A stretch of 63,565 nucleotides of DNA from Deltaproteobacteria bacterium. GTDB lineage: Bacteria; Desulfobacterota; Desulfomonilia; UBA1062. A model generated the notes under the pieces. The model saw only the letters and a list, made by a program, of their open reading frames with translations, was not told where the DNA came from and did not search any database. The DNA lies in assembly GCA_018434685.1 (NCBI GenBank), contig JAHDOV010000030.1:1-63565 (forward strand). Reading direction: 5' to 3'. Positions 18,256 through 26,196 of the stretch are shown one piece after another. The translations under genes and the position numbers were made by a program. Within the stretch, counting starts at the first letter, position 1. Every line of letters starts with the position of its first letter.

Positions 18256-19098
18256 ATGGAAAAACCGACCACGCACGGCAGGGGCCTGGAAGAGGTTTCG
18301 CGGTATTACCTCTCCGGCGGCACCAGGGAAGAACAGGGACCGTCCAACCGGCCCCGCCGGGTGTGCGGTTCGGGGAGAATCGTGAGGGTCTGCCATCCGG
18401 GCTCCGGCCTCATGCAGTCCTGCATTGTGGCCAACCTGGCACTGGAACTTGCGAGAAACCGGTCTTCCGTTGTTGTCTGGGACTGTCCCAGCCCTGACGG
18501 TGCGGGTCTTGAATCCTTCATGGAGAGTCTCGACCTCGATCAGCAAGAGCCTGCCAGTGCCACGGTGAGGTTATACGGCCTGCCGGATATCGTCATCCAC
18601 CGGGGCAACGGCGCAGACAGCGACAAACTCTCGGATCTCGTGAGCGAAGTGAGCGCATCGAAGGACGACCGCTGCCTCCTCGTGAACAGCCACGCCTCGC
18701 TGGAGTCTTTCCGCACAGTCGATCTTTCGGGAGAGTGGATCCTCCTGGCCAGGCCGGACGAGAAGGAACTGCTGCGCTGCTATGCCTACATCAGGGTCAT
18801 CCATGAGCAGGAGCCGTCCTGCACGATCTCCCTGGTCCTCGATGATGTCGGCCAGGACCAGGACATTTCGGGCATGGCCGAGCGTTTTACGGTCTTCATC
18901 GAGGATAGGCTCCGTGTGAGCGTGCGCTTTCTTGGCGCATTGCGCCATGACGGGTACCTGAGGCGATCCATCCGGGAGAAGAGGCCCCTGGTGCTGTGGC
19001 AGGGACAATCCGGGACAAAGGATGACCTCACCTCCATCAGCGCGGGTTTTCTCGGCCTCGGACAGGGCTGGCCCAACAGGATGGATCTCCATGAGTAG
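18256..19098 (+). CDS. Degenerate ParA/MinD-like protein without a functional P-loop
   Basis: 280 residues. The fold pattern resembles ParA (SGRIVRVCHPGSG ... IVANLALELARNRSSVVVWDC), but where KGGxGK(S/T) should be it has H47-P-G-S-G-L-M-Q-S55, lacking both lysines. The later parts (EWILLARPDEKELLRCY) match MinD-like strands. It therefore probably cannot hydrolyse ATP and may pair with the ATPase encoded 2 bases upstream. It has a 55-base-scale polar N-terminal extension of about 40 residues. Assignment of the fold is from pattern only. Confidence 0.6.
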   Translation: MEKPTTHGRGLEEVSRYYLSGGTREEQGPSNRPRRVCGSGRIVRVCHPGSGLMQSCIVANLALELARNRSSVVVWDCPSPDGAGLESFMESLDLDQQEPASATVRLYGLPDIVIHRGNGADSDKLSDLVSEVSASKDDRCLLVNSHASLESFRTVDLSGEWILLARPDEKELLRCYAYIRVIHEQEPSCTISLVLDDVGQDQDISGMAERFTVFIEDRLRVSVRFLGALRHDGYLRRSIREKRPLVLWQGQSGTKDDLTSISAGFLGLGQGWPNRMDLHE

Positions 19099-19660
19099 AA
19101 TACTCAAGCCGGTCTGTGCCCGGAACGTCGAGTACGTGCACCAGGTCGTTGCCCGGTATTTTATCGACGAACATGAGTTCAGGATCGTGGAGTACAACCT
19201 CGGCAATGCCTTTACCGGGAACATCGATATCCTGGCGGCCGACACTGTCTCCCTGTTTCTCGTGACCATCAACCGGGCCGATTTTGCCGGAGCACTCCTG
19301 CGTTCACTCACGGGGTACCGGTGGTTCTGCGAAAACCGGGACTTCTTGAGGAGGGTCTACCCCCCCGAAGATGTGAATATCGATCTGCCCGTGGAGCTGA
19401 TCATACTGTCTGAAGAGTTTCCGCCGGAGATACCTTCGGTCCTGGGAGAGGTATGTTCGGTGCCGCTTAGGCTCTACCGCTACCGGCTCTTCGGGCAGGA
19501 AGAAGATCCGGATATCTTTGTCGAAGAGATCTGCAGCGAGGGCACTGTCGATCACGGTCCGTCCCGGGACCTCGATGCCCTGAGAAAGGAACTGGCCATA
19601 GAGCCCGCGGGCCTGAGCGATGAGGACATCCGGGATTTTTTAAAGGCCATGAAGGTGTGA
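19091..19660 (+). CDS. Uncharacterised protein with PD-(D/E)XK-like pattern
   Basis: 189 residues. ATG 19091 overlaps the end of the preceding gene by 8 bases, which ties it into the same operon. The segment G-N-I-D-I-L-A-A-D followed by a strand (LFLVTIN) and a long helix with R-x-x-x-x-Y-R-W resembles the core of PD-(D/E)XK nucleases such as NucS/RecB-like, but the E-x-K pair is replaced by T-x-N. It may be an inactive nuclease fold used for binding. The C-terminal 60 residues are acidic. Function unknown. Confidence 0.6.
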   Translation: MSRILKPVCARNVEYVHQVVARYFIDEHEFRIVEYNLGNAFTGNIDILAADTVSLFLVTINRADFAGALLRSLTGYRWFCENRDFLRRVYPPEDVNIDLPVELIILSEEFPPEIPSVLGEVCSVPLRLYRYRLFGQEEDPDIFVEEICSEGTVDHGPSRDLDALRKELAIEPAGLSDEDIRDFLKAMKV

Positions 19661-19794
19661 AGAGACAGGACTGAGCCCAGGCAGAACGGACAGGTTGTCC
19701 CTTCAACCTCATACCCGGTTTTTCCATTACTCAAGCATGGTAAGTATTTTTCCCGGCGGTTCATTTTCATGTTCTCATCATTATTATAGGTCCT

Positions 19795-20541
19795 ATGTTC
19801 CGGGCTGCGTATCCGCATACAGGTACGGTATCGGTCAACAGGTCGCATGGGATATTCTGCCTGTTCGTTTGCCTTGTCCTCTTTGCCCCCGGCCCGGGTA
19901 GTGCTGATGAAGAATATTCCAGGCAAAGGGCAGAGATGGTAAGAAACCAGATCGAGGGCCGCGGGGTGTCGGACGCGGCTGTGCTCGATGCCATGCGGAA
20001 AGTACCCAGGCATCTGTTTGTCCCGGAATCCCTGCGCTCGGTCGCCTATGATGACTCTCCTGTGCCCATCGGGTCCGGGCAGACCATATCCCAGCCCTAT
20101 ATCGTCGCCTACATGACAGAGGCCGTCCGTCCCAGTGCAGGCCAGAAGGTGCTCGAGGTCGGTACCGGGTCCGGGTATCAGGCCGCTGTGCTGGCCGGGA
20201 TCGTGGAGAGGGTGTATACCATCGAGATCATCAGGGAACTCGGTCAATCCGCTGCTCAGAGGCTGGAGAACCTGGGGTACCCCAACGTCGAGGTGAAGGT
20301 CGGCGACGGGTATTTCGGCTGGGAAGAGGCCGGCCCGTTCGATGCGATCGTGGTCACTGCAGCGGCGGAATATATCCCGCCCCCGCTCGTGGATCAGTTG
20401 AAAGACGGCGGCAGGATGATCATCCCCGTAGGCTCTCCGTTCATGGTCCAGATGCTCATGCTCGTGGAGAAGAGGGGGGACGAGGTTACCACGAAGAGTC
20501 TCCTGCCGGTCCGGTTCGTCCCGTTTCGGAGAAACCCTTGA
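19795..20541 (+). CDS. pcm: Exported protein-L-isoaspartate O-methyltransferase
   Basis: 248 residues. An N-terminal hydrophobic stretch (GIFCLFVCLVLFAPG) ending in a probable signal cleavage site near GSA/DEEY precedes a full PCMT domain. That domain has the SAM motif VLEVGTGSGYQAAVLA and the family's GSGQTISQPYIVA segment. PCMT repairs isoaspartyl residues in aged proteins. Export is unusual but known in some proteobacteria; how SAM reaches the periplasm is unclear. It overlaps the next gene by 4 bases. Confidence 0.85.
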   Translation: MFRAAYPHTGTVSVNRSHGIFCLFVCLVLFAPGPGSADEEYSRQRAEMVRNQIEGRGVSDAAVLDAMRKVPRHLFVPESLRSVAYDDSPVPIGSGQTISQPYIVAYMTEAVRPSAGQKVLEVGTGSGYQAAVLAGIVERVYTIEIIRELGQSAAQRLENLGYPNVEVKVGDGYFGWEEAGPFDAIVVTAAAEYIPPPLVDQLKDGGRMIIPVGSPFMVQMLMLVEKRGDEVTTKSLLPVRFVPFRRNP

Positions 20542-22943
20542 CCCGGGAGCCCCTCAGGTGGTGGACGCTGAGCTGTGCGCTCGGGGTCCTGTCTGCATCG
20601 ATCATCGCCTTTGAGCTGGTCCTCATGCAGATCCTCTCCATCGTCCAGTGGTACCACTTTGCCTACATGATCATTTCAGTCGCCCTCCTCGGCTTCGGTG
20701 CGTCGGGCACCATCCTGGCCTTTTCATCGGCGTGGCTCGTCAACAGGTTCGATCGTGTGCTGCCTGTTCTCCTGATCGCAACCGGGCTTGCCATGCCCGC
20801 TGCCCTGTGGTGCTCTCAGATCGAGGGCATCCGTTTCGATTCGTACCTCGTCTTTGCACGTACCGGCCACCTCTGGCGACTCGGCCTGACGTACCTGATA
20901 TTGTTCGTGCCCTTTGTCCTGGGTGCGCTGGCAATCGGGTTGATCTTCGTGAAATATTCGAGGCACATCGGCAGGCTCTACGGTGCGAACCTCGTGGGTT
21001 CCGGTGCCGGTGGCATGATCCTCGTCCTGCTCCTGTGGCTGTTTTTTCCCGGGAGGCTCGTGGCGGTGATTTCCCTTGCCTGTATCGTATCCGGCCTGCT
21101 CACGGTGCGGAGGTGGTCTGCCTGGGCGGTGGCAGGCGCTGGAATCGCCGTGATGCTTCCCGCCCTGTTCTTCGTGTATCCGCCAGGGCTTCACCTGTCA
21201 GAATTCAAGGACCTCCGCAGGGCGCTGGATCTGCCCGGCGCCGTCTCCAGGCTCGAGCAGAATTCCCCGTTCGGCCTCTTTGAGATCGTTTCCTCGCCGG
21301 CACTGAGGTATGCGCCCGGGATCTCCCTGAGGTATGATCGTCGGATCGTCTCCACTGATGCGGTTTTCATCAACGGCGACTGGCGCGGTCCTGTGGGAGG
21401 AAAGGAGACCCTCGAGGTGCTGGGTTTCACCACAGGCGCTGTGGCGTATGAACTGAGACGGCCGGAAAGCCCGCTCGTCCTCGATGCAGGTACGGGTCAG
21501 GACGTGTTGTTCGCCCTGGGCCGGGGGGCTCCACACGTCATTGCCGTGGAGCCCAACCCCCTGGTTGTGCAGGTGCTGGAAACCTCCATGGAGGCCCTTG
21601 GGTATTCACCGGTGCCTGACGGGTCTGTGCGTCTGGTCACCATGAATTCCCGCACGTATCTGGACGAGGGCAGTGACCTGCACGATCTCATCGTGCTCCC
21701 GCAGGTGGGTTCCTTCGGCGGCACCTCCGGGTTGTTTGCCCTGAAGGAACAGTATCTCCTCACCCGGGAGGCCTTTTCCCGGGTATGGGACAGGCTCAGC
21801 GGGGAAGGCCTCATGAGCATCACGTGCTGGATGGACTATCCGAGCAGAAATCCCCTGAGGATTCTTGCCACCATTACCTCGGTGCTCCGTGACAAGGGGG
21901 TCTTCGATCCGGTGGACCATGTTGCAGCCATCAGGGGGTGGGGCACCATGACCTTTGTCATCAAGCGTTCCCCGATCACCAGCGGGGAAGGTGAGCGCAT
22001 CCGGGACTTCTGCTCGCGGATGCTGTTCGACCCGGTATTGCTCCCGGACATATCGCCACAGGAGCGGGTTCGCTATAACCGGCTCGAAGACCGGCACTTC
22101 TTTGACCTCATCGACGGGATCATGGCCGGGCAGACCGCACGAATCTCCGCCTCCTATGATTTCGCCATCGCTCCTGCCACGGATAACCGTCCGTACTTCT
22201 CCCAGTTTCTCAAAATCAGGAGTATCCCGCGCCTGGCCCGTATTTTCGGGGCGGGGAATATCCCGTTCATGGAGGTCGGCTATGTCCTCGTGTTCCTGAC
22301 CCTGTTCCAGATCGTCTTTTTAGCGGTTGTGCTCATCGTAGCCCCCCTGACGGCCCTCGGGTGGAGGAACCCTCACAGGGCCGGTGTCCTGGTCTATTTC
22401 GGCGGCATCGGGATCGGGTACATGTTTGTGGAGATCGTCTTCATACAGCGGTTCATCCTCTATTTCAGCACGCCGATATACTCGGCAGCGGCAATACTCT
22501 CGGTCATGCTCGTCTGCTCCGGCATCGGCAGCTATCTCTCGTCGCGGTGGCACGTGCTCGAACGATCTCTCCCGCAGGTCGTCGCTGCGATCGTCTGTTA
22601 TGTTCTCGTCGCCGCAGTCGCCCTCCCTGCAGTCATCCGGTCGACCATAGCCGTACCCGGGGCAGTCAAGGTCGTCTTGGCCCTGCTCTGCATCGCCCCG
22701 CTTTCCGTGATCATGGGCGTGCCGTTTCCTGCCGGGATCTCTGCTGTGCGGAAAAAGGAGGAGCGCCTCGTGGCGTGGGCGTGGGGAATAAACGGGTGTT
22801 TTTCCGTCATGAGCACGGTGCTGGCCACCATCGTCGCAGCGGAGCTCGGGTTCGCAGGGGTGATGGTCTGTGCCGCTGCGGCCTACGGTCTTGCACTGGT
22901 CGCGAGCCTGCGCCTGCTTGGTGGAGGCGGGGTTCATGCATGA
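20538..22943 (+). CDS. Polytopic membrane protein with spermidine-synthase-like domain
   Basis: 801 residues, TTG start overlapping the pcm stop. About six hydrophobic helices come first (1-230). A soluble Rossmann methyltransferase-like domain follows, with LVLDAGTGQDVLFALGRGA and an acidic residue in VEPNPL. Another cluster of about seven helices ends it (from about 575). The layout matches the membrane 'spermine/spermidine synthase-like' proteins of unknown function found in many proteobacteria. A true polyamine product is unlikely to be certain; the aspartates of aminopropyltransferases are not clearly all present. Confidence 0.75.
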   Translation: MTREPLRWWTLSCALGVLSASIIAFELVLMQILSIVQWYHFAYMIISVALLGFGASGTILAFSSAWLVNRFDRVLPVLLIATGLAMPAALWCSQIEGIRFDSYLVFARTGHLWRLGLTYLILFVPFVLGALAIGLIFVKYSRHIGRLYGANLVGSGAGGMILVLLLWLFFPGRLVAVISLACIVSGLLTVRRWSAWAVAGAGIAVMLPALFFVYPPGLHLSEFKDLRRALDLPGAVSRLEQNSPFGLFEIVSSPALRYAPGISLRYDRRIVSTDAVFINGDWRGPVGGKETLEVLGFTTGAVAYELRRPESPLVLDAGTGQDVLFALGRGAPHVIAVEPNPLVVQVLETSMEALGYSPVPDGSVRLVTMNSRTYLDEGSDLHDLIVLPQVGSFGGTSGLFALKEQYLLTREAFSRVWDRLSGEGLMSITCWMDYPSRNPLRILATITSVLRDKGVFDPVDHVAAIRGWGTMTFVIKRSPITSGEGERIRDFCSRMLFDPVLLPDISPQERVRYNRLEDRHFFDLIDGIMAGQTARISASYDFAIAPATDNRPYFSQFLKIRSIPRLARIFGAGNIPFMEVGYVLVFLTLFQIVFLAVVLIVAPLTALGWRNPHRAGVLVYFGGIGIGYMFVEIVFIQRFILYFSTPIYSAAAILSVMLVCSGIGSYLSSRWHVLERSLPQVVAAIVCYVLVAAVALPAVIRSTIAVPGAVKVVLALLCIAPLSVIMGVPFPAGISAVRKKEERLVAWAWGINGCFSVMSTVLATIVAAELGFAGVMVCAAAAYGLALVASLRLLGGGGVHA

Positions 22944-23135
22944 GGGACCGGGGAAGAACAGGAGCCAGGAGCTCAGGAGCCGGAAGCGAGGCCTTGCCAT
23001 ACTCCGTGAATCCCCCCTGCGGGGTCCGGGTGGCGCTGGAGGTATGAAAATTCCGGCCCGGGTCTACAAAACAGGGTCAATCGAACCTATTATGTAAGGA
23101 TAGTGTGCAAGAGGAAAAGGAAGGGGTGATCAACA

Positions 23136-24110
23136 GTGGATAGCAGGAGTCTTTTCCAGGCATTGTTCAGGGCAGAGGATACATTCAGAAAGGGCCTTAC
23201 CCGCAGGGAGTTCATAACGTCCCAGGCAAGGGGTGCGCTGCTGTTCGCGGCGGGGGCCTCCGGGCTCGTTATCCCCTCGCGGGTCCTTGCCGCCGGCGAA
23301 ACGGATATCGCGATTGCCCGGGGCGGACCGGGTCCTGCCACCCGTGCTGCTGTAGGGCTCCTGGGCGGCATGGGTGCCTTTGTCAAGCCGGGCAGCAAGG
23401 TGGTTATCAAGCCGAACATGAGCTTTGCCCGGGGCCCTGAGAGCGCCACCAACACCGATCCCGAGGTGGTCCGTGAGCTTGTGGCCATGTGCAGGGAGGC
23501 CGGGGCGTCCAGGGTCAGGGTGTTGGACCACCCCCTTCGCCCCAACGAGCAGTGCATCGAGGGGGTAAGTGAGGCCTGCCGGGTCTTTGGCGATGATCTT
23601 GTGCAGGCCCTCGAAGACGAAGATTTCTACCGTGAGATCACGCTGCCCCAGGCGGAGAAATTCAGGAAGACCGAGGTCATGAAGGAGGTGCTCGACGCCG
23701 ATGTGCTCATTGCCGCCCCGGTGGCGAAGGCGCATTCGAGCACCGGGGTGAGCCTTTCCCTCAAGGGGATGATGGGGCTCATCCGGAACCGCACCATCAT
23801 GCACTGGAGATACGACCTCAGCTCGGCGATCGTGGACCTCTGCACCTTTCTCAGGCCGCAGCTCGTGGTGATCGACGGAACCAGGGTCCTCACCACGAAC
23901 GGTCCGGGCGGTCCCGGCAAGGTCCTGAAGATGGATACGATCATCGCATCGAGGGATATGGTCGCGGCGGATGCCCAGGCAATAGAGCTGTTCGAATGGT
24001 ATGGCCGCAAGATGCAGCCCCGCCAGGTCAAGCACATCAGCATCGCCCATGAGCGCGGGCTCGGCCGGATGGATATTCACAACCTCATTACCAGGAAAGT
24101 TCAGGTCTGA
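23136..24110 (+). CDS. DUF362 protein with Tat-type signal
   Basis: 324 residues from GTG 23136. The N-terminus carries a twin-arginine signal (TRREFI, about 22-27) and a hydrophobic alanine stretch ending at LAAG, so it is probably exported folded. The DUF362 domain follows (VVIKPNMSF, NTDPEVVRELV, KAHSSTGVSLSLKGMMG). Such proteins usually neighbour ferredoxin-type membrane proteins, as here: the stop codon overlaps the start of the polyferredoxin gene by one base. An electron-transfer function is supported by context only. Confidence 0.85.
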   Translation: MDSRSLFQALFRAEDTFRKGLTRREFITSQARGALLFAAGASGLVIPSRVLAAGETDIAIARGGPGPATRAAVGLLGGMGAFVKPGSKVVIKPNMSFARGPESATNTDPEVVRELVAMCREAGASRVRVLDHPLRPNEQCIEGVSEACRVFGDDLVQALEDEDFYREITLPQAEKFRKTEVMKEVLDADVLIAAPVAKAHSSTGVSLSLKGMMGLIRNRTIMHWRYDLSSAIVDLCTFLRPQLVVIDGTRVLTTNGPGGPGKVLKMDTIIASRDMVAADAQAIELFEWYGRKMQPRQVKHISIAHERGLGRMDIHNLITRKVQV

Positions 24111-25732
24111 TGACATTTCACCGGGTCCTCCAGGCCTTCATGCTTGTACTCTTTCTCGTACTGCTCTACCTGGCTGCCTTTCCTCTTGTTTCACCGCTGC
24201 CGGTGGACCTCTTCCTGCGGATGGACCCGCTCATCCTCGTTGGCACCATCATCAGTGCCCGCAGCCTTGTTCCGGCGCTGCTGCTGGCAGCCTTCCTGCT
24301 CGTGACCACGTTCTTCCTGGGCCGTTTTTTCTGTTCCTACCTCTGTCCCATGGGAACCACCATCGATATGGCCGACAGGGTTGTTCGCCGGGGTATCACG
24401 GGAGGCAGCCCCCTTCCGTCATCCCTCAGAACGCTCAAGTACCTGGTCCTCTTCTTCGTGCTGGGCGCCGCCCTCCTGGGGGTCTCGCTCGTGTTTCTCG
24501 TCTCGCCCCTGTCTCTGATCACCCGGTTCTATGCCGTGGTCATATTCCCGGTGGCGGCCCTGATCGCAGATACGGGTTTGAACGCCCTGCGCGGTGCAGC
24601 TGATATCTTTGGTCTCACCATCCTTCCCGCTGCAGCCATAGAGGCGCCCCGGTATGTCCTGGTGTGGTTCGTGGTGGCTGTCTTCGCCGTGGTGTTCGGG
24701 TGTGCCGCGATCTCCCCGCGCTTCTGGTGCCGGTACCTCTGCCCGGCAGGGGCCCTGTTCGCGCTGTGCTCGAGACGGCCTGTTGTCCGGCGGGTGGTTG
24801 ACGACAGGTGTATCCTCTGCGGCCTGTGCCGGCAGCAATGTCCCATGGACGCCATCTGCGAAGATCCCATGAAAACCCGCTTTGGTGAATGCATCGCGTG
24901 CGAGGAGTGCGTCCGGGTCTGCCCTGTGGATGCTGTCAGGTTTACATATCCGGTCCACGACCAGGGAGACGGCGAGACGCTGTTTTCAGGGCGCAGGAGA
25001 CAGCTGGTGTGGTCGGGCCTCTTTGGCATCGGGGCTGCGCTGGTTTCCCTGGCCGGTCTTCACCGGGTACAGGGGCAGACAATCCTCGGCCAGATTATCC
25101 CCCCAAGCCTGATACGGCCGCCGGGTGCCCTGCCTGAGCAGGACTTTCTTGCCCGGTGCATGCGGTGCGGTGAGTGCATGAAGGCGTGCCCCACGAATAC
25201 CCTGCAGCCCATCGGTCTGATCACCGGTTTTCCCGCCCTGGCCTCTCCGGTCATTACCCCGCGCAGGGGGCCATGCGAGCCCCTGTGCAATGTGTGCGGG
25301 CAGGTGTGTCCCACCGGTGCCCTCAGGGACCTGTCCCCCGGAGAGAAAATCTGGGCCAAGGTGGGCACTGCCTACGTCATCAGGCACAAGTGCCTGGCGT
25401 GGGAATTCGATTCCGAGTGCCTGATCTGCGACGAGGTGTGTCCCTTTGATGCCGTGACCTTGAAACGGGTGCCCGAGATCGGGGTTGTAGTGCCCTTTGT
25501 GGACGAAAAGAAGTGCAACGGGTGCGGGTTCTGTGAATATCAGTGCCCGGTCCAGGGTCAGTCCGCCATCGTGGTGGAACCCATGGATGCACTGAGGCTC
25601 GAGGCCGGGTCGTACAAGCAGCAGGCAACAGAGCTGGGGTTTTCCTTCGAGATGAAACAGAAGGCAGACTTCGAACCCGGTCAAGGCGATGCAGGGTTTG
25701 AAGACACGCTTCCGCCCGGTTTTACCGAGTAA
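24110..25732 (+). CDS. NapH-like membrane polyferredoxin with about six Fe-S motifs
   Basis: 540 residues. Four or five membrane helices occupy the first 220; FFCSYLCPMG, a NapH/CcoG-type motif, lies near residue 73 and RYLCPAGAL near 210. Two CxxCxxCxxxCP clusters then occur (CILCGLCRQQCP, CIACEECVRVCP). After a further helix there are four more (CMRCGECMKACP, CEPLCNVCGQVCP, CLICDEVCP, CNGCGFCEYQCP). It likely passes electrons across or along the membrane with the DUF362 protein it overlaps. The first two-thirds resemble NapH and the last third NapG. Confidence 0.85.
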   Translation: MTFHRVLQAFMLVLFLVLLYLAAFPLVSPLPVDLFLRMDPLILVGTIISARSLVPALLLAAFLLVTTFFLGRFFCSYLCPMGTTIDMADRVVRRGITGGSPLPSSLRTLKYLVLFFVLGAALLGVSLVFLVSPLSLITRFYAVVIFPVAALIADTGLNALRGAADIFGLTILPAAAIEAPRYVLVWFVVAVFAVVFGCAAISPRFWCRYLCPAGALFALCSRRPVVRRVVDDRCILCGLCRQQCPMDAICEDPMKTRFGECIACEECVRVCPVDAVRFTYPVHDQGDGETLFSGRRRQLVWSGLFGIGAALVSLAGLHRVQGQTILGQIIPPSLIRPPGALPEQDFLARCMRCGECMKACPTNTLQPIGLITGFPALASPVITPRRGPCEPLCNVCGQVCPTGALRDLSPGEKIWAKVGTAYVIRHKCLAWEFDSECLICDEVCPFDAVTLKRVPEIGVVVPFVDEKKCNGCGFCEYQCPVQGQSAIVVEPMDALRLEAGSYKQQATELGFSFEMKQKADFEPGQGDAGFEDTLPPGFTE

Positions 25733-25832
25733 AAAAGCGTTGCGGGCCGGGCAGGTGGAGACGCAATCTTTATCTCGCGCCGCCGGTGCAAACCTGTTAT
25801 GGGTACAACCTGCCGGACAGGTGCGATTGCTG

Positions 25833-25860
25833 TTGAGTCCTCATATAAATCCGGTATTAT
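25833..25860 (+). promoter_or_regulatory. Sigma-70 type promoter of the ferredoxin gene
   Basis: TTGAGT (25833-25838), 16 bases, TATTAT (25855-25860), about 44 bases before the ferredoxin ATG. A second TATAAT-like word follows at 25869. Confidence 0.5.
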
Positions 25861-25903
25861 AGGGGGGTATAATTCACAGGGATGAGCCGGAAGGAGATTG
25901 AGA

Positions 25904-26098
25904 ATGAAGGTGGAAGTTGATCAGGTGCGATGTTCGACCGCAGGCATGTGTGTGAAGATTTGTCCGGAGGTCTTCCGCTTCCAGGAAGGGAGCAAGAAGG
26001 CCATAGCCATTCCGGGTGATATCCCGCCCGAGCTTGTTCAGAAGTGCATCAAGGCGGCAACATCATGTCCCAACGAGGCGATCGTCATAAAAGATTGA
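25904..26098 (+). CDS. Small single-cluster ferredoxin
   Basis: 64 residues, ATG with AAGGAG 7 bases upstream. The cluster motif reads C-S-T-A-G-M-C-V-K-I-C-P: the second of the four usual cysteines is an alanine. A distal C-P-N-E-A-I supplies another ligand. This resembles the Pyrococcus-type ferredoxins with a changed second ligand, which hold [3Fe-4S] or a labile fourth iron; extra cysteines at the CP site and in KCIKAA could form the disulfide seen there. Likely electron donor/acceptor for the adjacent flavoprotein. Confidence 0.85.
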   Translation: MKVEVDQVRCSTAGMCVKICPEVFRFQEGSKKAIAIPGDIPPELVQKCIKAATSCPNEAIVIKD

Positions 26099-26196
26099 AT
26101 GCAGCCGGGCGCACCGGCAGGGCAGCGGGTTTTTTTCAGGGTGATAACGAACGAGTAAAATCCGGGACCTTTCAATAACAGGGAGAGATGGTGCTC

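Noticed and set aside
26099-26145. Terminator after the ferredoxin gene
   Set aside because: A GCCGG/CCGGC stem and a T7 run exist but are separated by about ten bases, so the pairing is not convincing.
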